This document shows positions 48,086 to 58,161 of a stretch of DNA of 64,000 bases, in pieces. The stretch's first letter is position 1. Every line of letters begins with the position of its first letter. Source of the stretch: Tolypothrix sp. PCC 7910 (GTDB taxonomy: Bacteria > Cyanobacteriota > Cyanobacteriia > Cyanobacteriales > Nostocaceae); assembly GCF_011769525.1 (NCBI RefSeq), contig NZ_CP050440.1:2977501-3041500 (forward strand), written 5' to 3'. A program made the translations under genes and the position numbers. The notes under the pieces are model-generated. The model was not told where the DNA came from and searched no databases. It saw only the letters and a program-made list of their open reading frames with translations.

Positions 48086-48463
48086 ATGTCTAGAAAACGT
48101 ATTCTTTTGATTGATGATGAAAAATCACTGTCTACAGTGATTCAAGCCTGTCTAGAAAACTTAGCCGATTGGACAGTACTAAAAGCTGAATCAGGTAGAG
48201 AAGGCTTACTGAAAGCCCAAACTGAAAAGTTGAATGCTATTTTGCTTGATGTGATGATGCCTGATGTAGATGGATTTACTGTGTTACAAGAATTAAAAAA
48301 TAATCCTGTCACACAAAGCATTCCAGTTATGTTGATCACTGCTAAAGTGGAGCCTACCAAACATGAACAATATGCCCAGTTAGGAATCGCAGGTGTGATT
48401 AATAAACCATTTGACCCGTTAAGGCTGGCGGAACAGGTAGCAGGTATTTTGGGTTGGAAGTAA
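48086..48463 (+). CDS. Single-domain response regulator (receiver), copy 2
   Basis: 125 residues from ATG 48086 (MSRKRILLIDDEKSLSTVIQACLENL); an in-frame start nine codons upstream (48059) lacks similarity. The acceptor Asp is in AILLDVMMPDVDG, and the switch residues are in MLITAK and NKPFDPLRL. Highly similar to the 47.1-kb receiver over the full length, so the two arose by tandem duplication, now separated by 575 bases. Converges with the large histidine kinase gene. Confidence 0.92.
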   Translation: MSRKRILLIDDEKSLSTVIQACLENLADWTVLKAESGREGLLKAQTEKLNAILLDVMMPDVDGFTVLQELKNNPVTQSIPVMLITAKVEPTKHEQYAQLGIAGVINKPFDPLRLAEQVAGILGWK

Positions 48464-48999
48464 TATCAACTGTAAATTGGGGATTTGGGATTTTGAATTA
48501 AAAATCTTGATTATCAGATAATTTTGTAAATCTCCAACAATACTATCTATCCTAATTCCGTGCCCGATGCTCAAGATTTGAATATACCAGCTAATCTCTA
48601 CGAGGAATTTAAACTTTCAATTAAAGGAAGTCGGTGAGCAAGATTTAATGTATGAGAAGAAATATGAATTAAAAGTATGGTGTGTTATGCAGTAAGCTAA
48701 CGCACCTTGAATTGTTTGTATTTTTGTGTGTTGTGCAGTGCGACAGCACACCCTAATTCTATAGTATGTTTGGCTATTTCTAGAGTTAGTTAATAGAAAA
48801 TAAATAGCTATAAATATAATAATATGATGTTCGTTTGAATACTTATCATATCTGTGAAGCTTGGTAATAGGTAATGGGTAATGGGAAAGAAAAATACAGT
48901 TGAACAATTACCAATTACCAAGAAGACCAACCATATCGTAAATAATTAGCTGGACTTGATATCATTTGGCTATTGTGTCTAGTATTTATAAAATTGCTA
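48464..48999. other. Gap between receiver copy 2 and the multi-PAS kinase
   Basis: About 535 bases between convergent genes; no ORF of merit. Contains two palindromic repeats (48679-48706, 48726-48751) and ATGGGTAATGGG-type repeats near 48870. Confidence 0.6.
48679..48751. repeat. Pair of palindromic repeats (GGTGTGTTA type)
   Basis: GGTGTGTTA...TAACGCACC (48679-48706) and GTGTGTTGT...ACAGCACAC (48726-48751) are two adjacent hairpins of related sequence, a type often dispersed in Nostocales genomes between genes. Confidence 0.6.
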
Positions 49000-51900
49000 T
49001 TAGATTTCTGGTTTGGGAATTGTAAAATAAAAAATACTCCCTTCACCTAAAACACTTTCTGCCCAAATTGTGCCACCGTGTTGTTGCACAATACCACGAC
49101 AAATAGCTAATCCTAAACCTGTGCCACCTTTTTGACGAGAATCGCTAGCATCAACTTGTTGAAAACGTCCAAAAATAGTTTCTAACATATCATTAGGGAT
49201 TCCTCTACCCTGGTCTTGAACTTTAAATAAAATGCGATCGCTCAAATCTTCGACACTCAGTGTAACGGTGCTATTAGCTGGGGAAAATTTGATGGCGTTA
49301 CCAATTAAGTTGAGTAGGGTTTGCATAATGCGATCGGGGTCTACTGATATCTTGATAGAGGTTAGCGACATCTCTAATGCAACATTATTAGCTGTAGCTA
49401 AAGGCTGTAAAGCTTCTACAGATTGGCGTATCAATATAGCAGCATCACACCGTTGCTTAACAAGAGAAAACTTGTTGGATTCTAAATGTTCTAAATCTAA
49501 AATATCATTGACTAAGCGTACTAAACGTTCCGTATCGCTGTAAGCAATATCTAACATTTGTTGAGATGTTTCTGGTTGCGTTTGCAATACTCCAGAAGAT
49601 AGCAATCCTAAAGCACCGCGAATTGATGCTAAAGGTGTTCGTAATTCATGGCTCACAATTGAGACAAATTCATTCTTCATTTTCTCAATTGCTCGACTTT
49701 CAGTAATATCTTCTATTGTGCCAACGTACCCTATAATTTCATGAGGAGAAGAGAGAATTGGGACAATAGTAATGCGTAAAAAACGTAATGTTGAATCAGT
49801 ACGAATGTAACGCACCTCTGTACAGAATTCTAAGGTTACTGTTGCCAAATCTTGCCACTGGGGCCAAAATACTGCTAAATCCTCTGGATGAATATACTGT
49901 AACCAACGGTCGCCAAATGAGTCTTCTAAACTCAATCCACAAATCGATTGAAAACGGGGATTTGTATAAATATTTGTACCCAGAGTATCGCTTCTAAAAA
50001 TACCCACAGGTGCCGAATCGCTGAGAGTCCGAAATAAAGTTTCGCTTTGCCGCATAGCTTCTTCAGCTAGTTTAAGGCTGCTAACATCAATGCTGACACC
50101 AATAACCACCCAAGTATTAGTTTCTTCTTGGCGAACAGAAGAATAAGTAGTAGAAATCCAGCGAACAGAACCATCTTTGTGACGGAATCTATACTCTATA
50201 GAGTTACTACCTTCAGCAATACTGCGCTGAAACCGAGCATACATAACTTGTTCTCGGTCTTCTGGAAGTACCCGTGAAATCCACAGCTTTTTATCTGCCA
50301 GAATTTCTGCAGGAGAATAACCAAAAATTATTTCGCTAGCAGCAGACTGATATTCATATTCCCATTCTTGATTAGCAGAGATCCGAAAACTAAATATAGA
50401 AGCGCTAGCTGTGGAGAGAATATTTTGTAATCGTTTTTCAGAAGCTTGCAGTGCTAATTCTAAACGTTTGCGATCGCTAATATCAACACTCACTCCCGTG
50501 ACAATCCAACAATCAGCCGCTTCGTCTCGATGGGAAGAGTAAGTTGCAGAAATCCACCGCAGAGAACCATCTTTATGATGAAATCGATACTCGATAGTAC
50601 TAGTGCGTTCAGCAAAAATTTTCTCAAATAGCGGATATAAAACTTGTTCTCTATCTTCTGCAAATACCTGTGACATCCAAAGCTGGTTGTCAGATACGAT
50701 TTCGGCTGGAGTAAAGCCAAACAGAGCTTCACTACCTATAGACTGATACTCATATTCCCATTCGTAATTGGCAAAGACACGAAAACTGACAATAGAAGCG
50801 TTAGCTGTAGTCAAAATATTATTTAATCGGCTTTCAGAAGCTTGCAGCGCTAGTTCTAAACGTTTGCGATCGCTAATATTGGTGCCACTACCAACGATAC
50901 GATAAATACGTGAATTTTCATCAAATAAAGGAGTTAAACTAGTAATCCACCAAGTATCTTGCCTGAGAATTGGTAAACATTCTTCATAGGTAATAGTCTC
51001 TCTAGCAGCAATACAGGCTTGATAATGCTGGCGAACTGATGAGGCTAGTTCTGGCCTTAGTAAGTCTTCTAAAGTTTTGCCTTGAATGTCTGTTGCACGA
51101 ATCCCTGTTAACCTTGCATAGGCTGGGTTTACGTCTACAAAGCGAAATTCACCATCATCTAAAACATCAACGACAAAAATACATTGTTCAACACCGTTAT
51201 AAATACTGCTTAAAAATTGTTCTTTGTTCTGTAAGCTTTGTTCTGCTAAAAAACGCTCTGTAATATCTTGGGCTGTACCATAAAGACGGGTAATTTGCCC
51301 ATCAGCATTGAAATCGGCGTGTCCTGTGCCCTCAATATAGCGGATAGAGCCGTCAGGGCGAGGATTGCGTTTGAGTGTCAGCTTGTAAGATTCACCAGTT
51401 GTAATTGCTTGTTCAACAGCTTTGTGCAACCTTTGTGCATCTTGTGGCTGATAAATTTGTAGGTTTTCATCATAGGTAGGCTCAAGTAGTGCTGGATCTT
51501 TGTCTAAGATATGGAACAGCTCTTCCGTCCAAGTAATTTTTTGCGTAGCTAAATCAAATTCCCAGTTGCCAATTTGGGCTACGCGTTGAGCTTCCGTGAG
51601 CAGATCTGTGCTTTTGCGTAGTCTTTCTTCAGTTAATTTCTGTTCGGTAATATCCAATCGAATACCATCCCAACAAATTCGCCCATCATCCAGACGGCGA
51701 GGGGTTGAGCAGAGGCGTATCCAACGAATTTCTCTTGTAGGCGTATACTCTCGCACCTCTACATCAAATACCGACATATTTCGGGCAGATTCTTCTTGCT
51801 TGTGACTGATGTAAAGCCTATCCTCTGGTAGCAAGTTGTTATAAAGTAAGCTGAAATCTGCTAGAACTTCTGTAGGGTGGAATCCATTTGCGGCTTCAAC

Positions 51901-53220
51901 ACCAGCACTAATATAGTAAAAGCGATCGCTCCCATCTGTTTCGCGGACAATTTGGTAGAGATAGCTATTGGGAATGTTATCTCCTATTGCCCTTAAAAAA
52001 GCTTCGCGTTCTTGTAAAGCTTGTTCGGCGCGTTTGCGATCGCTGACATCGCGGTGAATTCCCGCCATGCGTAAAGGCTGACCATTTTTATCTCGGCTGA
52101 CGACTTTGCCATAGTTAGCAATCCATTTCCACCCTCCCGATTTAGTTTGCATTCGGTATTCAAAAGTGTAGGGAATGGAACTATCTATCAGGTGAGATTG
52201 TAATATATCCATTACCCAAAAACGGTCTTCTGGATGCAGCAATTGCTCCCAAGTACTGACATCATTTGCCAGTTCTTCGACAGAATAGCCAAGCATTTTA
52301 CACCAGCGAGGACTGAGATAAAGATATCCACTAGGAATGTTCCAATCCCAAACCCCATCTCCAGAAGTTTCCAAGGCCAGCTGCAAGCGTTCTTCACTTG
52401 TACGTAAGGCTTCTTCGGTTTGTTTGCGCTGTGTAATGTCAGTTTTAACACTCATTACCAGCCATGATTGGGTGGTTTCGTCCCAATCAGAACTGAAGGT
52501 ATCGCAAATCCAACAAACTGATCCATCTTTGTGAGTGAAAGGATACTCAATGGTCACGATTTCCTGAGTTGTAATAGCATCCTCAATATGATGCAAAATC
52601 GCATCCTGATCTTCTGGTAATAGCCTAGTATTCCAAAGGCTAGGATCTGCTAAAAATTCATCGGGTGAATATCCTAAAATGTTTAGACAATTAGGAGAGA
52701 TATATTCATAAAAAAATTCTTCAGAAGATGGCAGCCGAATTTTACTAATAATTGTCCTCATGCTGCTAATAATCGCATCAAGCTGAGTTTGGCAATCTGG
52801 TTGAGTTGGCACAAGTTGCTCATGGCGATCAATTTCCTCGAACAAAGCTACTTGCAAATATGCAAGTGCGATCGCACCTAATAATTGTCCCTGTTCATCC
52901 AATACTGGGAGATAAGAGATTTGATGCTGCTTTAGCAGATTGACAGTACTAGATATATCACCTAACTCTGATTCCTTGATGCTAATGACATCATGAGTCA
53001 TCACATCGGATAAAGTAGCCACTCTCAAGTTTACGCCTGATGCGATCGCCTTGACCAAATCTCCTTGAGTAAAAATTCCTAGAAGTTGGTTTTGCTCTAA
53101 AACCAAGACATAGCCGATGTTTTCTTGGTTCATTATTTGCACTGCAAACTCAACTGATGTGTCTGGCGCTAGCGTTGGCGGACAGTTTTGCAAAAATCGA
53201 GTTTGGGAGAATGGCAGCAT
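49000..53220 (-). CDS. Hybrid-input histidine kinase: CBS pair + eight PAS domains + HisKA/HATPase
   Basis: 1406 residues, apparently cytosolic (no transmembrane helix seen). Order: two CBS domains (residues about 5-130; NIGYVLVLEQNQLLGIFTQGDL, ISYLPVLDEQGQLLGAIAL), then eight PAS-like units, each ending in a PAC signature (TDITQRK, RDVSDRK, LDITEQK, QDITERF, TNISDRK, VDISDRK, IDVSSLK, EDITESR), a HisKA domain (SIVSHELRTPLASIRGAL) and an intact HATPase (NLIGNAIKFS, DQGRGIP, GGTGLGLAI). PAS 6 and 7 are near copies. CBS domains suggest adenylate sensing. No receiver is attached; the receivers next door are candidate partners. Confidence 0.92.
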   Translation of the reverse strand: MLPFSQTRFLQNCPPTLAPDTSVEFAVQIMNQENIGYVLVLEQNQLLGIFTQGDLVKAIASGVNLRVATLSDVMTHDVISIKESELGDISSTVNLLKQHQISYLPVLDEQGQLLGAIALAYLQVALFEEIDRHEQLVPTQPDCQTQLDAIISSMRTIISKIRLPSSEEFFYEYISPNCLNILGYSPDEFLADPSLWNTRLLPEDQDAILHHIEDAITTQEIVTIEYPFTHKDGSVCWICDTFSSDWDETTQSWLVMSVKTDITQRKQTEEALRTSEERLQLALETSGDGVWDWNIPSGYLYLSPRWCKMLGYSVEELANDVSTWEQLLHPEDRFWVMDILQSHLIDSSIPYTFEYRMQTKSGGWKWIANYGKVVSRDKNGQPLRMAGIHRDVSDRKRAEQALQEREAFLRAIGDNIPNSYLYQIVRETDGSDRFYYISAGVEAANGFHPTEVLADFSLLYNNLLPEDRLYISHKQEESARNMSVFDVEVREYTPTREIRWIRLCSTPRRLDDGRICWDGIRLDITEQKLTEERLRKSTDLLTEAQRVAQIGNWEFDLATQKITWTEELFHILDKDPALLEPTYDENLQIYQPQDAQRLHKAVEQAITTGESYKLTLKRNPRPDGSIRYIEGTGHADFNADGQITRLYGTAQDITERFLAEQSLQNKEQFLSSIYNGVEQCIFVVDVLDDGEFRFVDVNPAYARLTGIRATDIQGKTLEDLLRPELASSVRQHYQACIAARETITYEECLPILRQDTWWITSLTPLFDENSRIYRIVGSGTNISDRKRLELALQASESRLNNILTTANASIVSFRVFANYEWEYEYQSIGSEALFGFTPAEIVSDNQLWMSQVFAEDREQVLYPLFEKIFAERTSTIEYRFHHKDGSLRWISATYSSHRDEAADCWIVTGVSVDISDRKRLELALQASEKRLQNILSTASASIFSFRISANQEWEYEYQSAASEIIFGYSPAEILADKKLWISRVLPEDREQVMYARFQRSIAEGSNSIEYRFRHKDGSVRWISTTYSSVRQEETNTWVVIGVSIDVSSLKLAEEAMRQSETLFRTLSDSAPVGIFRSDTLGTNIYTNPRFQSICGLSLEDSFGDRWLQYIHPEDLAVFWPQWQDLATVTLEFCTEVRYIRTDSTLRFLRITIVPILSSPHEIIGYVGTIEDITESRAIEKMKNEFVSIVSHELRTPLASIRGALGLLSSGVLQTQPETSQQMLDIAYSDTERLVRLVNDILDLEHLESNKFSLVKQRCDAAILIRQSVEALQPLATANNVALEMSLTSIKISVDPDRIMQTLLNLIGNAIKFSPANSTVTLSVEDLSDRILFKVQDQGRGIPNDMLETIFGRFQQVDASDSRQKGGTGLGLAICRGIVQQHGGTIWAESVLGEGSIFYFTIPKPEI

Positions 53221-54117
53221 AAACTTGAGATGACAATTTATCTTACCTATGTCTTAGTACAGATAAGTGCAATTTCACAACAGAGATAAATTAGCCTAGA
53301 TATTTCTCAATTATTGATTCATGGCGATCGCCAATTCCTAGCAATTTCTGGTTTTTGGCTTGCTTAATCATGGCTAGTAGGGGACGCAACAACTGTGATC
53401 AATAAAACAGCCAACCCTGTTTTTAATAGCTTAAATCACCCATAGACAATTCCTCTACAGCTTTTGCTCAAGAGTATTTTGAATCATAAGTATATCCTAT
53501 AGACTCTATAAGTTTTTTTCATACTTAATATTTAGCAATATAAACATTTGCTTTAAGTTACAGAGTATTTATTTTTGTAAATGCTGTATCTTATGTAACA
53601 AAATAATATATATCGTTTTAAAAGTATAAGAAAATACAATGTATTTATTTTGGTATGTGTTCTTGTGGAAATCACTAAAGCGATAAAACTCTTGATTGAT
53701 GAACCTATAGAACAATAAAAGCTAAATTTTCATATAGTCAACTAGCGTTAAACAAATCAGAAATTACGTATTAAGACTGAACCAAAAAAGCCAAGAATGA
53801 TGCGGAAAAAGTAGAGTATTCGCAGTTAAAAACCTTTAAGAATGTATATATATTCTACTGTATGCTCTTATAGCAAAAATTGTGTAGAAGTTCATCTATC
53901 CCCAGCATTAGATATAAATATACCAATGCACATATAAAAAGATTAAATATAAATACGGTGCCAAAAAGCTTATTTCCCGTAGTAGATGCATAAAGAGAAT
54001 TGACCGATTAAATTGAAATCAAGTTTAATCAAAAGTTATCAAATCTTTTCAGTAAAAGTGCTAGGCGCAATCTTGGAGCTGCCTGCAACTTTTTAACAAT
54101 CAGCACAACAACAAACT
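53221..54117. other. Long AT-rich gene-free stretch
   Basis: About 900 bases between the kinase and a divergently transcribed glycosyltransferase gene. No ORF, hairpin or RNA I could recognise; the promoters of both genes must lie here. Confidence 0.6.
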
Positions 54118-55455
54118 ATGAACGCTACCACGGAACAACGCATCGCTTTAATTTCAGTCCACGGAGACCCGGCGATTGAAATAGGGAAGGAAGAAGCCGG
54201 CGGTCAGAATGTTTACGTCCGCAACGTAGGTGAAGCACTAGCGCGGCTAGGATGGCAGGTAGATATGTTTACCCGCCAAGTAAGTGCGGAGCAAGAAACA
54301 ATTGTGCAGCACAGTCCCAACTGCCGCACCATTCGCTTTCAAGCCGGGCCTTTAGAGTTTGTGCCACGAGATAATTTATTTGTTTATTTACCAGAATTTA
54401 TTGAGAAGTTCCGCCAATTTCAGCAAGAAAACGGTATTACCTATCGCTTAGTTCATACCAACTACTGGCTTTCTAGCTGGGTAGGGATGCAATTGAAGAA
54501 ATTCCAAGGAAGCAAACAGGTTCATACATACCACTCTTTAGGAGCAGTCAAGTACAACACCATAGATAATATTCCAGCAATTGCTAGTAAACGATTAGCA
54601 GTAGAAAAAGAAGTATTAGAGACAGCAGAAACAATAGTGGCTACGAGTCCGCAAGAAAAGCAGCATATGCGATCGCTCGTTTCCACTAAAGGTAATATTG
54701 ATATCATTCCCTGCGGTACAGATATTCGGCAATTTGGCTCTATAGATAGAGAAGCAGCGCGAGCTAAGTTAGGAATTGCACCAGATGCGAAAGTAGTATT
54801 GTACGTTGGAAGGTTTGACCCTCGTAAAGGTATAGAAACCGTAGTTCGTGCCGTTGGAGCCTCGAAATTGCGTGGTTCGGAAAATTTGCAATTGATTATT
54901 GGCGGTGGTAGCACCCCAGGTAACAGCGACGGTATAGAACGCGATCGCATTGAAGGCATTATTAATGAACTGGGCATGAACGAGATGACCACCCTACCCG
55001 GTCGCCTCTGTCAAACTGTGCTACCTACTTACTACGCTGCGGCTGATGTTTGCGTTGTTCCTAGCCACTACGAACCCTTTGGACTCGTGGCGATTGAAGC
55101 AATGGCTAGCGGTACACCAGTAATCGCCAGCGATGTGGGAGGATTACAATTTACTGTAGTTTCCGAAAAAACTGGGATATTAGCGCCACCTCGAGACGTA
55201 CCAGCCTTTACAGATGCGATTGACCGCATTTTGATGAATCCCGAATGGCGAGAACAGTTAGGTAAAGCTGCTAGGGAACGTGTGATCAGCAAGTTTAGTT
55301 GGGATGGTGTTGCATCTCAGCTGAGTGAACTTTACACCCAACTGTTAGAACAGCCTGTAGTTCCTGATTTAGTACCAGCGTTGGTGTCTAGTTTGGAAAA
55401 ATCTGTCGCGCAACCTGCGGTGCAAGTTAGTAAGGAACCAGCTTTGCAAAGATAA
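54118..55455 (+). CDS. GT4-family glycosyltransferase
   Basis: 445 residues, GT-B fold retaining glycosyltransferase. The N-terminal HGDPAIEIGKEEAGGQNVYVRNVGEALARLGWQVDMFTR is the pattern shared with sucrose-phosphate synthase and MshA-type enzymes. The C-terminal nucleotide-sugar site includes YVGRFDPRKGIETVV and the EX7E motif EPFGLVAIEAMASG. About 30 C-terminal residues are low complexity. It could act in sucrose or exopolysaccharide synthesis; acceptor and donor are not determinable here. Stands alone, with heptamer repeats downstream. Confidence 0.88.
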   Translation: MNATTEQRIALISVHGDPAIEIGKEEAGGQNVYVRNVGEALARLGWQVDMFTRQVSAEQETIVQHSPNCRTIRFQAGPLEFVPRDNLFVYLPEFIEKFRQFQQENGITYRLVHTNYWLSSWVGMQLKKFQGSKQVHTYHSLGAVKYNTIDNIPAIASKRLAVEKEVLETAETIVATSPQEKQHMRSLVSTKGNIDIIPCGTDIRQFGSIDREAARAKLGIAPDAKVVLYVGRFDPRKGIETVVRAVGASKLRGSENLQLIIGGGSTPGNSDGIERDRIEGIINELGMNEMTTLPGRLCQTVLPTYYAAADVCVVPSHYEPFGLVAIEAMASGTPVIASDVGGLQFTVVSEKTGILAPPRDVPAFTDAIDRILMNPEWREQLGKAARERVISKFSWDGVASQLSELYTQLLEQPVVPDLVPALVSSLEKSVAQPAVQVSKEPALQR

Positions 55456-55616
55456 GCAGCAACAGCAGAGACGCGATGAATCGCGTCTGTACAAGGGTCA
55501 AGGGTAATTAGTTTTGAGATATTCTTTAGATATCTTGGACTATTGACTCTTGACTCTTGGCATTTAAGACTATACTTAGCATCGACAGTATGAACGCCAA
55601 TGGCTAACTAATTGTT

Positions 55617-57353
55617 GTGCAACCAGTTGATTTTACGACTCTCACCGCTGCTTGTAGCGAACTTCGCACTTACTGGTTACCATCCAGAACAGAGCAGGTT
55701 TTCCAGCGCGATCGCTATACTATTTCTATCGCCTTACGTACCCTCAAACAGCGGGGTTGGCTAGAGATTTCTTGGCATCCCCAAGCTGCACGCATCTGTA
55801 TTGGTAATCCACCGCCACGGGTACCAGATACTTTTACTTTTAGCCAACAACTTATACACCAATTGGGTGGTTTGGCATTAGTAGGTATTGAAGCGATCGC
55901 ACCTTGGGAGCGTGTTGTTGATTTCCAATTTGCTCGTCGTCCCCAAGAGAGCGCATTGTATCACGTTTACGTGGAAATTATGGGGAAATACAGCAATGTT
56001 ATCCTCACGGATGCTAACAATTTAATTATCACTGCCGCGCATCAAGTTAGTCAGCAACAATCTAGCGTCCGTCCTATCCAAACTGGACAAACTTATGAAA
56101 CTCCGCCGAAACTCACTGGCCCAGTTCCTAGTGTGAGTGAATCTGCACAACGTTGGCAAGAACGCGTGAGTTTAGTACCAGGAGCTATTAAGCGTCAGTT
56201 GCTCAAAAGTTATAGTGGTTTAAGTGCATCGCTGGTAGAATCAATGGTGCGATCGGCAAACATATTACCAGAAACAACCACCGATAGCCTGACACCGGAA
56301 GATTGGCAAAGATTGTTTCAGCAATGGCAAGTATGGCTAGAAGCATTACAAGCCGAGAAGTTTCACCCTGCTTGGATGGATGATGGATACACTGTCATGG
56401 GTTGGGGTGGAGTAACACCAGCAAAAGATACACAAGAACTACTCAACCGCTACTATACCGACCAACTTAACGAACAAGTATTTGCTCAACTCCGCCATCA
56501 GTTGAGCCAAAAATTAAATAATATCTTGGCTAAATTAAGGCTAAAAGCCAACACTTTTATAGAACGCTTGCAACAATCAGATCGAGCCGATGAATATCGC
56601 CACAAAGCCGATTTGTTGATGGCTAACTTGCACAATTGGGAAGCAGGGATGAAAGAAATTACCCTTCCTGATTTTGAAACTAACTTACCAGTGGCGATCG
56701 CTCTGCAACCAGATAAAAATGCGGTGCAAAATGCTCAAAGCCTTTACAAACAACACCAAAAGCTGAAACGCGCGCGTGCTGCTGTCGAACCACTACTTGC
56801 AGAAGTGAACACAGAAATAGAATACTTAGAGCAAGTAGAAGCTGCGATCGCTCAGATAGAAAAATATCAAACAGCTGAAGATTTACAAGCGCTTGAAGAA
56901 ATCCGCGATGAGCTAATTGGACAACGATATTTAGAAGATCCTGAATACCGCAACCGTAGTACGAACGAAGATAGTAGCAGCAACTTTTATCGTTATCGTA
57001 CTCCCAGCGGCTTTGAAGTTTTAATTGGTCGCAACAATCGCCAGAATGACCAATTAACTTTTCGGGTAGCTGGAGATTATGACTTATGGTTCCACGCACA
57101 AGAAATTCCTGGTAGTCATGTCTTACTGCGGTTAGAACCCGGCGCAGTTCCCGAAGAAACAGATTTACAATTTACTGCCAACCTCACTTCCTACTATAGC
57201 CGCGCTCGCCAAAGTGACCAAGTGCCAGTGGTATACACTCAGCCAAAGTATGTCTACAAACCCAAAGGAGCGAAACCGGGAATTGCTATTTACAAGCAAG
57301 AGCGTATCCTGTGGGGACAACCACAATCAATTGTTAAAGCTCAAACTTTGTAA
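55617..57353 (+). CDS. rqcH: Ribosome quality control protein RqcH (NFACT family)
   Basis: 578 residues, from GTG 55617. NFACT-N domain at the start (MQPVDFTTLTAACSELRTYWLPSRTEQVFQ), a long helical coiled region (about 290-430) and the NFACT-R domain at the C-terminus (GFEVLIGRNNRQNDQLTFRVAGDYDLWFHAQEIPGSHVLLRL). RqcH/Rqc2 proteins bind stalled 50S-peptidyl-tRNA complexes and add C-terminal alanine tails that mark the nascent chain for degradation. Older annotations call it fibronectin-binding protein; no surface features are seen. Start GTG has no strong ribosome-binding site. Confidence 0.92.
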   Translation: MQPVDFTTLTAACSELRTYWLPSRTEQVFQRDRYTISIALRTLKQRGWLEISWHPQAARICIGNPPPRVPDTFTFSQQLIHQLGGLALVGIEAIAPWERVVDFQFARRPQESALYHVYVEIMGKYSNVILTDANNLIITAAHQVSQQQSSVRPIQTGQTYETPPKLTGPVPSVSESAQRWQERVSLVPGAIKRQLLKSYSGLSASLVESMVRSANILPETTTDSLTPEDWQRLFQQWQVWLEALQAEKFHPAWMDDGYTVMGWGGVTPAKDTQELLNRYYTDQLNEQVFAQLRHQLSQKLNNILAKLRLKANTFIERLQQSDRADEYRHKADLLMANLHNWEAGMKEITLPDFETNLPVAIALQPDKNAVQNAQSLYKQHQKLKRARAAVEPLLAEVNTEIEYLEQVEAAIAQIEKYQTAEDLQALEEIRDELIGQRYLEDPEYRNRSTNEDSSSNFYRYRTPSGFEVLIGRNNRQNDQLTFRVAGDYDLWFHAQEIPGSHVLLRLEPGAVPEETDLQFTANLTSYYSRARQSDQVPVVYTQPKYVYKPKGAKPGIAIYKQERILWGQPQSIVKAQTL

Positions 57354-57488
57354 CTTTCGACTATTGAGTCATCTGTCTTTTGATAGACATATCGAATTCT
57401 TCTCAAAGATAGAGGTCATCAAACCTTAACAGTATCTTTTTTTGGTAAATTTTTCTGAAAAAACTGTGTTGACTGCTACAATATTGTT

Positions 57489-57600
57489 AAGAAAAGTTGC
57501 CCGTTGCATTTTGGGAACGCGCAACAGGGTTTTAACTCTAATGAGAAGACAACGCGGAAAATATTTTTAGACCAGCTGTGGGAGGCTGGTCATTTTTTTT
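57489..57600 (+). ncRNA. Candidate small RNA with two hairpins
   Basis: A TACAAT -10-like hexamer (57477-57482) precedes a segment with CCCGTTGC/GCAACAGGG (57500-57529, a one-base bulge, followed by TTTT) and GACCAGC/GCTGGTC (57570-57591, followed by TTTTTTTT). The -35 is poor. The first hairpin may simply terminate rqcH, about 145 bases after its stop. The second hairpin resembles the terminator of the 43.5-kb candidate (ACCAGCC/GGCTGGT). Confidence 0.3.
57570..57600 (+). terminator. Intrinsic terminator with eight T
   Basis: GACCAGC, loop TGTGGGAG, GCTGGTC, A, T8. A strong rho-independent terminator downstream of rqcH. Confidence 0.8.
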
Positions 57601-58161
57601 AAGTAGATAAAGTATCTAATTAGTAATTTTAATGGCAGTGTCCTCAGTATTTCAAAGAAAGTATTTCTAAAGGTGATAGTTCATTCAGAACTAATTCAAA
57701 CTATTGACCAAGTATAATTTTATGCCTAGTTTAAAAAGAATCTGACAGATGAATAGGCGTACAAAAATGTTGTGCCTTGAACAATAATTGATTTGTCGGA
57801 GAGACTATTTGAATTAGTATTATATATGGCAAATTGTTCAGTAATTACCCTCTTTCCCACTGAGTAGTACTGTAAAATTCAGTAGAGATTTTTGGCTAGC
57901 CTCTCTCCTAGATGTCAAGCTTAATTGAATTTACGGTCAAATATTTGAAGTCATCCAAATATTGATACCATCATCTAACAAAATAGCAATATAAATACTG
58001 AAAATTAGCCTTCTGAAAGCCTTTATTTTAAAGGGCTTCATCCCATCTTTAGGCTAAGTAACCGAAATATAATTTTAAGTAAAAATTGTGTTAATGTAAC
58101 TACACAGATTCCTACTTGATATGCCACGCTATGCTTATCAAGCAACTACGGGAATTAATCA

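Larger units (their letters stand above)
57354..58161. other. Gap between rqcH and PEP-CTERM gene
   Basis: About 800 bases without an ORF: two stable hairpins at 57500-57600, then AT-rich sequence with the promoter of the PEP-CTERM gene. Confidence 0.6.

Noticed and set aside
55617-57353. Fibronectin-binding surface protein label for the NFACT protein
   Set aside because: No signal peptide or anchor; domain order is that of RqcH.
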